NCBI GenBank assembly: GCA_902806595.1
Contig: CADCXC010000004.1
Location: 1,922,001 to 1,986,000, forward strand
Length of the DNA stretch: 64,000 nt
Reading direction: 5' to 3'
Source of the DNA: Pyrenopolyporus hunteri
Taxonomy: Eukaryota > Ascomycota > Sordariomycetes > Xylariales > Hypoxylaceae
Part shown: positions 10,962 through 22,097 of the stretch, in pieces
Layout of the letters: each line of letters begins with the position of its first letter
How positions within the stretch are numbered: position 1 is the first letter of the stretch
Translations under genes and position numbers: made by a program
Notes under the pieces: model-generated
Told to the model about the DNA's origin: nothing
What the model saw: only the letters and a program-made list of their open reading frames with translations
Databases searched by the model: none

Positions 10962-13900
10962 TTAAACAGCAGTGGCATGCGCCAAAAGGTCCGACTCCTT
11001 CGCATCATCCAACGAGCACTGGCACCCGTAGGTCTTTTTAAACTGGTCAACAGTCATGCCCTCTAGGACGGCCATGGTCTTCTTGGCGGCGGCGATCTTG
11101 GCGTAACGACCGCTGGCAGCAGTGGCGTGGTCGCGAACACGGCCATGGATCAGGACGGCGCAAAGGACCTGGACATTGCCGTGGCTCACGGACGCATCCG
11201 CCGCGGCGACTTCCTGCACCATGAGGCGCCAGTCGGCGCAGCCGAAGTGTAGCTGCAGCATGTTGGCCAGGAAGGTCACGGGGTGCCGGTTCGCAAATGT
11301 GTCGTAAATGTGCATATCCTCGAAGTATGGGCGCATGTGCGTGTCGAAGAAGCGCTGCACCTGGCTGTAGTCGTACTTGCTGTCGACGTAGAGCGCACCG
11401 ACGTACGACTCTATGATATCCGGGAGCGCCTTGGGCGGCCTCTGCACCTCGACCCAGAAGTTCCTGGCATAGGAGGCGCGTCCGAGGTTGGCGGACTCCG
11501 CCTCTTCTTCCGCTGTTGTACGAGCTTCTGTTATGGCAATGACGTATTCGGCGATTTCCTTTTGCAGCCCGGGAGTCATAGAAAGCATGTGCTTCTGTAG
11601 GCCGAGAGATACGCAGAGGCAGCCTAGAAACTGGTTCGATACCATGGCCATCTTGTGCTCGGTGAGCCATTGGGGATCCGCGCTAGGGTATTGGTGGAAT
11701 AGAAAATCGACGCAAACCATGTCGAGCAATGCGTCGCCGAGAAATTCTAGACGCTGGTAACTCGGAATACGCTCGTAGATGGTACCATACGATGGATGCA
11801 TAAATGCGCTGCGTAGGAGACGGGGATACGTGAATTTATAGCCAAGCTTCTCTTCGATCTGCCTGGCCACTTCGCGTTGAACCGCGGTAGGCTCGGCACT
11901 TTGCCACTCCGGGACTTGATATGCTGCGTAATAATCTTCGTATGTCATCATCTTATGGTTTGGATGATTGACGAATTTAGTAACGGCTTGAATAGCCATG
12001 TCAAAATTGCGCTGCTCATATGTTGTTAGGTACGCAGCGCCGATAAGGGCCTCGCAAACGTCGGCGATCGACTTATCCGCGAGTATGTGAACCCCCCTGC
12101 CAACACCTCTTTTCCCCGTGATACTGGTATTCTGCTTACCTCTTAGCAGTTCTAGGCCGGTCGGGTACCATATTCGCCGATTAAAGCCTCTCGATCGAAT
12201 CGACTCCTCGAGCTTTAGGTTAAGCGCATTGTTGAAGAGATTCTTGTTGCAGATGAGCAGCATGCGATCGACGTGGTACTGGAACTCGTTGCTATTAGGG
12301 ATCCGAGAGAATAGAGAAATCGTTGTACTCATTTTCAAGAATGAGTCACCAAGGAACTCGAGACGTTCGTAATTCTTTCCCATGCCTCTCTGGAGATTTA
12401 TCTGCTCTTCTGAGTGACCTTCAGTGTTATCACTATCTTTAGTCATCGCCTCGAGAGCGAGGTCGGTGCGGATATCTAGAGACAGAGACTTGCAAGCGTC
12501 TAACGCAATGAGACTGGCCTCGAGCCGATATATTATCGCAGGTAGGTTGTAAGCCATAGCGATCAGGTCGATCGGTAGCTTAGTTATGTTTAGACGTAAT
12601 AAATCAGGATCGGGGAGTGAGGGGTACTTACAACCGAGATCTTCAAAGTTTCGAAGATAATATAGCATTTTCGTTCCGCCTTATCGGAACTATCGAGTTC
12701 GTCGAGGAGGTTTCGTCGAATAGAAATATACTCAGCTTCGACGACGGGTAGTTCATGACGGATCGTCAATCTGGCCCGCGACTTGGCCCATAAACTAATA
12801 CTAAAGTTCCAAATATTATCGGAGCTTTCTCCCAGATATTTCTTGTTACTATTATTTCGAGGGACTCCCGGGATCTCCGGGTCGGTCGGCTTGAGATCCC
12901 GACGGCGCCGTACCGTATAGAATTTGCGCGAGCCATCGTGCGGGTCGACGACGAACTTCCCCTCGAAGAACTTATCTGGCTGATTCTCCCACTCAAGGTA
13001 TCTCGGCATCCCTTCAATCGCGGAAAGATATTCCCAGTCGATTAGGGCGCGGGTATCGTCGGCGGTACTAGTAAAATCGAAATCGTGAGCCTTTGTAAGG
13101 GGCGCGAGAAAGTACGGCATCTTTTCCAGCTCTGACCGATACTCCTTGCTAAACACATCATCGAATATTTTGAGCGTAAATTGGTTAAATTGTTCGATTT
13201 CCTTTAGTGTTGGTTTCAAGACGCAAGATATGGGCACGCACACCACATCTGAGGTACGCTGGTGATCAAAGAACAGGGGGATTTTGGCCAACTGTGGGAG
13301 CGGGTGTCTGGTGAGAATAGCTAGTGGTCTCGAATCCATCGACAGGGCTTCCGGAGACGCTAGCTTAAGGACAGTCGCGAATAAGCTCTCTGGCATGCCT
13401 CGGCTATCCCAAATTTTGGGCTTTGTGCGCATAGGATACTCAGATCGCTTCTTTGAGCTGATGGCCAAGTGTGCGTTGCGCATGCTTGGAAGTTTCTTAG
13501 TAAAAGTAGACTGTAAGTGGTCATCTAGGTATTTCTTTTTCTTTAGCTGTAAGCACATCTCGAAAGCGGCCGAGCACTTGGCCACTTGTTTTGATGTTGC
13601 ACGTCGCCCGATCGCACTTTGAATAGGGGAAGTATCTGGTAGGAGAACTTCACACTCAAAATCTCGACCGAGGTTCCTCACGATATAATCCGGTGTATAT
13701 ACGACATCCAGGGGGTGAGGTAGAGTTGAGACGAAAGTAGAAAGGACTATAGGACTGATTTTATACGTTAGTTTAGCGCCAGTCGAGGGTACGATATAGG
13801 TACGGTGGCTCTTCTCTCGAGACATAAAGTAATCGATATTATAGTCGTTCCCGGTCAGAAGTCGATCCTCCGATAGGGTATTATAAAATTGGCGGAGTCT

Positions 13901-15832
13901 TATTTCGCTATCTTCGTTGTCAAAGATAGATTGTCGTTGAGCGGAATTAGTAAATTCGACCATATGGAAGAATTTGGAGTCCTTGCGCCGTGCTCGGCCC
14001 CTCGACTGAATATATTGGATCATAGTTTTGCAGAGATCGAATCGAATAATCATGTTACAATCGGGGATGTCGAGGCCTTCTTCACCAACGCTTGTGGCGA
14101 AGATGCAATTTAAATCACCGTTTCGAAATTGGTGCATAGTAACAAACTGGTCTTTTAAGGACATTCCCATGTCACCCGAGCCGCCACTCGCTCCTAACTA
14201 TAGTGGTGTCAGTGACGACCGCGAGAGGGACGTTGAAGAAACTTACCAATATACCAGCTCTGATCTCGGGCAAGTTCATGCTCGGCTGCTTTACAAGATC
14301 TGCTAATAGCATCGCAGTAAGACGTTGTTCCACGAACACGATGCACTTGTCCTTAACTGGGTTCAGATGCTTTTGGAGGATCCCGATGAGTGTGTCGACC
14401 TTGCTTGACAGGTAGAAGAGACTGCGTTCAGGGTTAGGGAGCGCGTGGCTTGCGACTATCTGATACGCGTTACGAACAGCCAATCTTTCGGCATCTAGAG
14501 CGGCGACCGGAAGATTGACTTTGGCAGATACAGAGTTCCTCTCTGTTTTCGCTTCAAACTTCTGGGCTTCCTGCTCGGTCAGACATATATGCCAGACCCG
14601 ATCCGCGCACCAGCGCCCCATGTCAGAAGTGCAGGCCTTTGAATAGACAAACAGTCTTTTTAAGGCATCGTTATGCCCGACCAAATTGTATAGCTTCTGC
14701 CAAAGGGGAGTTTCAAAGGGCTCCGCCGCTATGCTGTATTCAACAAGGTCCTCGGCGGGTCGGTTGATTGATGACTTCGCAAAGACTGAGGGATCAGCCA
14801 CCGTAGCTATCTCGCTGTGTAGCAGCCCCTCTAGTTTTGCAGCAGCGGAGGTTACGTCGGTTTTGGCGTCAACAGGCGACGCCGTCATACCCAGAATGCG
14901 GGGACGCCTACGGTCCCCATCCTCCAACGGCGCATAGAAATCCTTGATAATCCTAGCGTAAGGGTGATTCTTTTTCGTGTGGTGAGCCTCGTCGAATATC
15001 AGGAGGTTGATACCCTCCATCCTAACGAATGAGTGATGAAGGCACGAGAGAAGAATGTCAGCTGTGCAGACTATAACCATGCTCTCCTCTATCTTCTGCT
15101 GCCAGAAGCTGGAGCTGAGGGTAGAGTCTCCGAGAGCACCGTGAAATCGCTGGACAGGATGATCGAGATTAGCCTTGAGAACCTCATATTGCTGAAGAAC
15201 TAAGGCGACTTTATCAACCTATATACATGTCAGTATGATGAGGTATGGCGTGTGCCTGGGGGATATAGACCAGAAAGAAGGAAATCCTCGGTGATTTGCC
15301 ATCGTTCCTATCCTGCAGCTCCTGTTCGATAGTATGGCGGAGGAGCAGGGCGGCAATGAGCGTCTTCCCAGTTCCTAGGCCACCTCTTAGTAAATATTCA
15401 GATAGCAAGGAATATCATGCGTATATGTGGGTAGACATAAGGCGTACCTGTATCTAAAACCGCAATGATATTCTTCTGCTTGGCTCTCTCGAATAATTCG
15501 GTTTGGTATTCCCTCGGACTTGAGATGATATTCTGGCCCTCTGCCTCTCGCACAAGCAGGTACATGGACTTATCTTCGTCTTTGATAGTCGAGCCATGTG
15601 TGGAACTGTAGATCTCCTCCTGATGGTCCCTCATGAATTGCGAAAATTGTAAGCCATCAAGGGCCTTCCGTTTTGTGCCAAGGGGTTGTATCACTGCCGC
15701 AGAAGGTGTATCTTCTTCGGAGTCAGAATCAGCTCCGGGGTCTGGGCGAGGTTTGCTATCGTCTGAATTTTGGAAGTGAGATAAGTATTGCCCAACTCCG
15801 CCGTTGGTTAGGCTGTTTAATGAAGGCATCAT
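10962..15832 (-). CDS. dcl1: Dicer-like protein 1 (RNA-silencing endoribonuclease)
   Basis: Cuts double-stranded RNA into small RNAs for RNA interference. Exons 15448-15832, 15271-15374, 14247-15218, 12632-14197 and 10962-12578 join to 4644 nt (1547 aa), close to the Neurospora DCL-1 length. Order: acidic disordered N-terminus; helicase motif I, TGTGKT (about 128-132), split by intron 1; DEAHHTKKNHPYARI (239-242); motif VI QSRGRARR (about 551); Dicer dimerisation domain; PAZ-like region; RNase IIIa with ERLEFLGDSF (1080) and its second acidic pair in ADVCEALIGAAY (1182); RNase IIIb with QRLEFLGDALLD (1284) and PDIIESYVGALYVDS (1396); a dsRNA-binding-like C-terminus with a Cys/His tail. Both RNase III active sites look intact. 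The phrase SPREYQTELFERAK before motif I and the domain order favour DCL1 over DCL2. The start ATG at 15832 (MMPSLNSL) is the first in frame; an upstream coding exon cannot be excluded. Confidence 0.93.
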
Positions 15833-16995
15833 GCGATTAAGGCCAAATATTGGGGGTGTTAGGCGTTTCACAGTTTTGGGGCAAGAGATGCGAAGTCTTC
15901 AAGCGAACTTGATCTAAAAAGGATAATGTGTTATTTCTCCTCGAAAGGAGGAGAGTGGCCGTTATGGGCTTAGAATAGAGTAAAGACGCGGCAGCGAAAG
16001 AACAAAATAGCTATTTTCCTTTTTAGAAAGTGCAGTTGATATCGTCTCTATCTAGAGGGGTTCGTCAAGTAACAGCAGGGCAAAGGACGAAGAGGAGTGG
16101 GTGAAGCCCGAATATCATTAGTAAGTACCTGTATGAAAGGGAAAACTGCAGTTGTCTTCGTTTAATGGGCCGCTGATTCACCCGCACACAACGCCGTAAA
16201 GGCTGTTTGCGCCTGCCGCAGCATACAACCGAACTGCTCCATTGCGTGCCTAACGTACCTACCTGACGTACCCATGTTTTGAGGACCTAGCTAGATTTAT
16301 TTAGGTATTTAGGTTCAACTAACTACCTCAGGTGGGTAGGCAGTCGCTCTTCTTTGGCCAAGCACGATTGGTGTAGGTAGGTAGGTACTTGCCTGAGCTT
16401 GAACGAGCGTCTCCGTGGCTACCATATCCATTAACCGGTTCTCTTCATAGGTATCGAATTAAGAAGGCAGATGGTACTCAGAATATAGTGATTGATATAT
16501 ATGAGTTTACGGGAAGTACCTAAGGCGCCATCATTCTCGCAGCCCCTAGTGCAAGCGATGCCCTTGATACTTGTGGTTTGCTTTGGCCGAAATTGAAGGG
16601 GCAACTTCAGAATGGCAACGTTGTGATACAATCAACCGGACTTATTTAATCTCGATTGGCGGATATTTGCTTATTTAGAGGTAAGTGGATATTCATCTAA
16701 GCAAAATATCTGTCTTTCCGTGTAGAATACCTAAGTATCTATTTCATTCCCTGACTGACCCACTTCACCTCTTGCCAGTTACCATATCAATGAGTTCTGC
16801 TATGATGCGACTGACTGACGTCTTGATTCCACCGGCTTATTAGCACACTTTTTAACATCGAATTAATATAGTTGCTACCTGGAATACTTACGATACCGTA
16901 AAGGGGTCTCCCATTGATTCCTCTATTGTTCATCGCCGATAGCCGTCTTGGTACCTTTTTTCCTTTTAACTTACCAATTTAATAGTCTCGCCGCA
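15833..16995. other. Divergent intergenic region (DCL1 / TAP42)
   Basis: It should hold both promoters. It contains CCTACCTGACG, GGTAGGTAGGTACTT and other ACCT/AGGT half-sites around 16255-16390. No coding frame is convincing. Confidence 0.5.
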
Positions 16996-18084
16996 ATGGG
17001 TGAAGAACCAAGGACGCTGAAATCAGTGTTCCAAGCCGCCGAATTGAAGCGGGCGGCCCTTGAGAACAACTACGAGGTCAACTCGCCTACATACCGTGAG
17101 AACCTTACGGAGGCCCTGAAGTTATACCAGGAATGCAACCAGATCATCAACAAGATCTCACTATTTAGCTCTAACGAAGCGCTCGAGGACATCGCCACAT
17201 CGGACCTCCCCTACTTACTGGTCAACTATCGTATAGCAGAGCTTCTTTTCAAAGCCCCAACGCAGTCCCCTCTGGAAAGAAAAGCTGCCCTGAACACGGT
17301 TCGAGAGACATATGAAAGGTACCTGCATCTACTTGACGATTATTCAATATTGTCAGAATCGGACAGTAAGCTCTTCGCCAACTACAGCGAAGACCCTACG
17401 GGTTTCTCTACCGTACCCACCACGGACCCGGCAGCTCGGCGGAATGCCAAGATCGCCAACTTCAAAGCAGAAAAGGAGCTTAAGAAGAAGCTAGACTATA
17501 TGAGAAGTTCGCCCCGATATCTGGAGGATGGCGGGGACGAGGAGGCTGTTCGCGAACTGTATCTCACTAACATTGCCTTCTGTACGCATATGGCATTCCA
17601 AGGCCTGGAGAGCATCAACCGGGAAATGGAAATACTGGCGCAAGCACCGGATCCCTTTACGTCTCGCGCAGCAACAGTCGAAGATGATGAGCGGCGACGC
17701 AGGGAGTCACAAAACGATGACGGCTACTCAGATAAACTTGACCCTCCTTTGAGCTCTCTCCTGAAGGGTGGCAATGGGCCCCTCCTCAACAAAGAAGGGA
17801 AGCCTTTGCGGCCGTTCACGCTCACCTCTAACCGACAAGAGCTGCAGAGGGGAGTATTTCGCCCGGGCCATAATCTTCCGACCATGAGCATTGACGAGTA
17901 TCTGGAAGAGGAGCGAAGGCGAGGAAATATAATTGAGGGCGGCGGAGAAGCCAGTATGAGACAGCCAGAGCCGGATGAAGACGATATGGAAAAAGCAGAT
18001 GCAGAGACGATGAAGGCTAGGGAATGGGATGAGTTCAAGGAAGCCAACCCCCGAGGAAGTGGGAATACATTGAATAGGGGATAG
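16996..18084 (+). CDS. TAP42: TAP42-like protein (PP2A-associated, TOR pathway)
   Basis: Alpha4/Tap42 family: binds the catalytic subunits of PP2A-type phosphatases and links them to TOR signalling in the cytoplasm. A single exon gives 362 aa from the ATG at 16996, the first ATG in the frame. The N-terminal two thirds is helical and carries family phrases such as EDIATSDLPYLLVNYRIAEL and NFKAEKELKKKLDYM. The centre has the conserved REL-YL-NI motif (RELYLTNIAFCTHMAFQ), followed by an acidic/proline linker. The C-terminus keeps the family signatures PFTLTSNRQELQRGVFRPGHNLPTMSIDEYLEEE (34 residues, shown in two parts: PFTLTSNRQELQRGVFRPGH and NLPTMSIDEYLEEE) and WDEFKEANPRGSGNTLNRG, the tail that corresponds to the yeast and animal DD(W)KD-NPRG-GN---G ending. 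It lies head-to-tail with CDC73, 520 nt apart. Confidence 0.92.
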   Translation: MGEEPRTLKSVFQAAELKRAALENNYEVNSPTYRENLTEALKLYQECNQIINKISLFSSNEALEDIATSDLPYLLVNYRIAELLFKAPTQSPLERKAALNTVRETYERYLHLLDDYSILSESDSKLFANYSEDPTGFSTVPTTDPAARRNAKIANFKAEKELKKKLDYMRSSPRYLEDGGDEEAVRELYLTNIAFCTHMAFQGLESINREMEILAQAPDPFTSRAATVEDDERRRRESQNDDGYSDKLDPPLSSLLKGGNGPLLNKEGKPLRPFTLTSNRQELQRGVFRPGHNLPTMSIDEYLEEERRRGNIIEGGGEASMRQPEPDEDDMEKADAETMKAREWDEFKEANPRGSGNTLNRG

Positions 18085-18604
18085 GGGAGAGTGGAACATG
18101 GTAATGAAGGTATACGTATACCGCGGGATCGTGTCTACGTCTAAACATATCAAGTTCCCTAGCGCCGTGAAACCAGGACAATCACGCCTAGGCAGAGCCT
18201 TAGGCAGTAGCCCTAGGTACCTAGGTAGTCACCTCGGGTATGTGAGCAAAAAAAGATCAGCGATTTTCAACTTTGTAGCGTTGCTTTCGTATGCTATGCA
18301 TATATGCATATACCTGTCACGTACATATGCTTTGGTGGATCTGAATAGTCGAAGAGTTATTCATTTAAAAAGTGTCTTGAACGCGTTATCGATAAACAAG
18401 GATCCGTTGCGGCCTTTGAAGCGCGTCCGACCCCAAAACCGCCGAGGCTGAAAGCTTCATCCAACTCTTTTCTCGATTCCCAGGACTTCGTCCAGCCTAC
18501 ATACCTTATCCCGTTTTCCGTTTCCCGTATCCCACATTGACAATTCCATTATTTGGGCAACCACTTCTCAATCGTAACACAGCGGAATTGGTGCACCCAT
18601 AGAA
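18085..18604. other. Intergenic TAP42-CDC73, with a TACCTAGGTA site
   Basis: The 520-nt gap contains CCCTAGGTACCTAGGTAG (palindrome at 18218), about 390 nt before the CDC73 start. A 117-codon frame at 18098-18451 has no motif and I reject it as a gene. Confidence 0.5.
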
Positions 18605-19915
18605 ATGGCTTCCACCGAGCAGGATCCGCTTCTCTTGCTCCGCCAGTCCATCGCATCTGGCGGCGCAATCATCCCAACCGCGTCCAGCGAAGCCTCAGCG
18701 GAAGAGGTTCCCTTATCGCAAGCGACGCACCTCACCTTCTCTACACCCTCCCACATATCACTCCCCATCGATACTCAGACCCGATTCACCTCGAATGATA
18801 CTCCCGTCGACCTGCGCAGCATCTATATCGCTTGGTTGAAACGAGAAGTCGCAATTCCCGAATACAATGCTTCTGTATCCAAGCTCAACGAGGAACTCGG
18901 TGACAAGGGACAAGTCCGCATGCTTGCCTTTGTCGAGCGGCTAGATCTTATCACATGGCTGGAGGGTGCTAGCGAGGAGTGTGAATACATCAAGCCTCTG
19001 GCTGGAGATAAGGATGGTACGACGTCTACTGCCGCCGCGACTCTGGCATCCAAGGGCGCGGCAGCTCCCGCGATTGGCGCGAAGCTCGGGAGATCTGGGA
19101 AGGGCACTCTAGACCCAAGACTCGCGGTAATATACAATAGCGAGCGCAAGATGGGTGATCGAAATAGCGTGCTAAGAGGCATCAAACCTACGGTAGGATT
19201 ATGATCGCTATTTCTTCAATTAGGATATAAAGCTAACGCCATTTCATAGGACTTCTCACATGTTCGAAAGCTAGCCGCGCCTCTTATGTCGAAGAAATCG
19301 CAACAGGCCCCAACTACCAGCATACCCAACAACCCGACGCTGGCAACGCATAAGAAGCCGCGAAGACCCGACCCGATCATTCTTCTTTCGCCCTCCGCCT
19401 CCTCTCTTCTTCGTATGACGAATATCAAATCCTTCCTCGAGAACGGTCAGTACGTGCCACCAAACTCGCTATCCGCCAGTTCCAGCTCGAGCGCGAGCAT
19501 GCTACACATCAACCGCCTCCTAAAGGATATCGACCCTAACCGGCCTATGCGATTCGTACTAGTCGAAGGCCCTGAACAGTTCAAGCCAGAGTACTGGAGC
19601 CGCGTAGTCGCAGTCTTCACAACGGGCCAGAGCTGGCAGTTCAAGAACTACAAGTGGAGTAACCCTACCGAGCTATTCCGCCACGTCCTAGGCATCTACG
19701 TCGGTTGGCGGAACGAGAAGCCCCCTGAGTCGGTCCGTAGCTGGGGACACAGAGTCATGAGCGTCGGCATAGATCCCTGGAAGGAGTCGGTCCACAACAC
19801 AATCGATTCCAGTCGATGGAGGGATCACGAAGTGGTGGAGCACATCTGGAAGACAATTGAGGGGAATATGAGAAGCAAGGGTTGGAGACGAGACCAGGCG
19901 CCCTCCTCGATATAA
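18605..19915 (+). CDS. CDC73: Cdc73 / parafibromin, Paf1 complex subunit
   Basis: Subunit of the RNA polymerase II-associated Paf1 complex, which supports elongation and histone marks. Exons 18605-19192 and 19250-19915 join to 1254 nt (417 aa). The 57-nt intron has a GTAGGA donor, a GCTAAC branch point and a CATAG acceptor, in phase 0. The N-terminus has the family start DPLLLLRQSIASGG, the ATHLTF...DTQTRF strand and a Trp-containing LRSIYIAWLKREV segment. The C-terminal Ras-like domain (about residues 245-410) has PIILLSPSASSLLRM, NIKSFLENGQYV, RFVLVEGPEQFKPEYW, RVVAVFTTGQSWQFKNYKW, ELFRHVLGIYVGW and the helix WRDHEVVEHIWKTIE. All are characteristic. The linker between the domains is low-complexity (Ala/Ser/Gly). 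Confidence 0.95.
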
Positions 19916-21331
19916 GAACGAGCCCCTACCGAGCAGATTTCTAAGATTTGAATTACTCCGTTCTACCAGAGAGACGAGTTAATCTTGAACGATGACAACA
20001 ATGGTGTTTTCAGTGAGCAATGGTCCGAATTTGGGATGGCAATTCAATAATCATGGCACCTGCTTGTCTTATGCGACTCCTATTAATCCCGCGAGCATTG
20101 GCACGGTTTTCGATGTTTTTCTGTATTACTATAGACAAAAGAGACGGCACTTTTGGCGTGCACTTCGGCATACCCAGATGATTTCGGAAGGGTCCGGCAT
20201 GAGAGTTGGCGGCGTTAGGTTTAAGAGCTGCGCAGCAAAAATTTGCAAACAAAGGCTGTCCGCCTGGATATAGCAGGATCCTGGTAGCATAGAGCTAGCC
20301 AGGTTTAATGGAAAATGATACCGTATAAACAACCTGATGTTTTTCTCAAGGCCAGGAATTGATTCCGAGTACTAAATGTGTCCCGTTGAAGATCCAACTC
20401 GACTAATCGGCGTTCTGAATTTCCTGAGTCAAAGGATTTACCAATGCGGAGATCTGTGGGCCAGTCTTGATGTCAACGATAGCTAAGGGAGCCGGAGCCT
20501 ACACGAGGTGAAGGACGTATTAGACAAAGGAAGAACGAAGTAGTCGATTTAGGAGGTTCCAGTCGTCTTTGTTCGCCGTGTTCATAGCGGAAACAATCGG
20601 GGAGCTGGGTACCCAGTTAGGTAGGAAGGTAGACAATGTCTAGGATTCCCAGGGGCTTACGACTCAGGGATGTAAACGAGGTATTGAATTGACCCTTTTC
20701 ATAGTGCGCACTAGCGGTCCAATATAGGCCACTAAATTGTTCCTGAAAACAGGGAGAATATCACCAAGTCAGACCGAAACCAAAAGGGATAACAGATGGA
20801 ATGTATCTATTTTTATTGAACTCGCAGCGCGAATTAAGGATAGGTAGGTAGGTACCTAAGTTAGCTGCCGAATCCATGCTTGCGGCCACAGCAAAGCCCA
20901 AAGCACAGCACAGTCTTGCGAAGCGAGCTCTAAAAAAGCAGTCTCAACGCCCCCATTACCTCCCATTCCAATTCCGTATTCCGTATTCCATATTCCCCAT
21001 ACCAGATAGCCCCAAGCACACGCATTTCCTTGCCAGGCGTCCCCCGATAAGCGCAAATAAACGACAGGAGAAAGGGACTTGACAAAGGAGAGAGAGGGAG
21101 GGAGAGACAGTAGGAAAAAATAGGTGGGTAGGTAAATAGAGAGGAGAAAAACAAGTCTGAAAAAGAACAATAGACATTAACCCCTAGACCCCTAACCCCC
21201 TTCCATCGTATCTTTCTTTTTTTTTCTGGAACCCAGTTACCGCAATACCGCGCACACCAAAAACATCGTGACCCTTTTCGCTTTTCGATCTTCTCATCTT
21301 CACTTCACCATCCTCCCATACAGCTCACCCC
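19916..21331. other. Intergenic with possible unannotated exons on the minus strand
   Basis: 1.4 kb. Two minus-strand segments look coding but cannot be joined with confidence. One, at about 20409-20500, follows a CGTGTAG acceptor and reads APAPLAIVDIKTGPQ then a stop. The other, at about 20670-20750, follows a TTTTCAG acceptor and reads EQFSGLYWTASAHYEKGQFN. A purine-rich stretch (GAGAGAGAGGGAGGGAGAGA) lies at about 21087-21108. TAGGTAGGTAGGTACCT lies at about 20842. Confidence 0.35.
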
Positions 21332-22097
21332 TTACAACCCCACCAAGCCCACGAACGCCGCGACCAGCACCGCCGCCGCGACACCCCGACTGCCTCCCGC
21401 GGCGCCCGACACCGTGACGCTGCCCGTCGGGGCCGGGGCGGGCTTGTACGCGCCCGTACCCGCGCCCGCGCCCGGGGCATACGGGCTCGGGTTCGCGGGC
21501 GCGGGGGAGCCGGGGACGGCAGGGGCGGCGCCGGCGGGCACGGGGACGTTGGGGTTGGGGTTGACGGGGGCTTGCCGGCGGCGGGGGGAGGAGGCGCGGG
21601 GACGTGCGGGACGGCCGGGTACGAGGAGGGGCCGGGGACGGCGGGGACGACGACGGTGGGGGTGACGCCGGGGGGCAGCAGGCTGGAGGTGATGGTGGGG
21701 ACGGCCTGTCGGGGGTGGTTAGCGCTGTGAGTGAATACATACATGGTACTGAAGGAAGGGTGTTGATGTATAAGAAGGTAGGTAGGTAGTATATAGGTAT
21801 ATATATATATATATATGGACTTACCGTGGTAATCGTGCAAGGGCAGTCGGTCACGGTGATAGTCTCGCCCTTGGTGACGGTGTACTGGACGCCGTTGTAG
21901 CTCAGGGTAGTATGCTCAGGGCAGACGGTGGTGAACTGGGGGACAACAACAGTCGTAGGGACGGTGGTGTTGTAGTACTGATAGACGGGCGAAGGCGTCG
22001 TGGTGTTGACGGGGTACGCGGGGTGTGCGACGTTGTAAGTCGCCATAGCGCCAGAGGCGGCGGCGAGGCCGAAGGCGGCAGCAGTCTTGCGGTACAT
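21332..22097 (-). CDS. GPI-anchored cell-wall protein, ccg-6-like; probable frameshift
   Basis: Secreted wall protein. Exon 1 (21825-22097) starts MYRKTAAAFGLAAASGAMA, a signal peptide. It is followed by Thr-rich sequence and a Cys-containing domain (QFTTVCPEHTTLSYNGVQYT ... ETITVTDCPCTIT) of the kind found in Neurospora clock-controlled protein 6 and other fungal wall proteins. Intron 21706-21824 (GTAAGT...CGACAG) contains a (TA)n run and TACCTACCTACC. Exon 2 (21332-21705) continues in frame as AVPTITSSLLPPGVTPTVVV and is Pro-rich. The expected C-terminus, with an omega-site region and hydrophobic tail (GAAGGSRGVAAAVLVAAFVG) ending at 21332, is in another frame. One added base in the G5 run at 21566-21570 (C5 on the coding strand) would connect them. 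It could be a sequence error, a true disruption or an unseen intron. Confidence 0.65.
21799..21816. repeat. (TA)n microsatellite in an intron
   Basis: Nine or so TA dinucleotides lie inside the single clear intron of the cell-wall gene, next to (GGTA)n units at 21777-21790. Confidence 0.85.
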
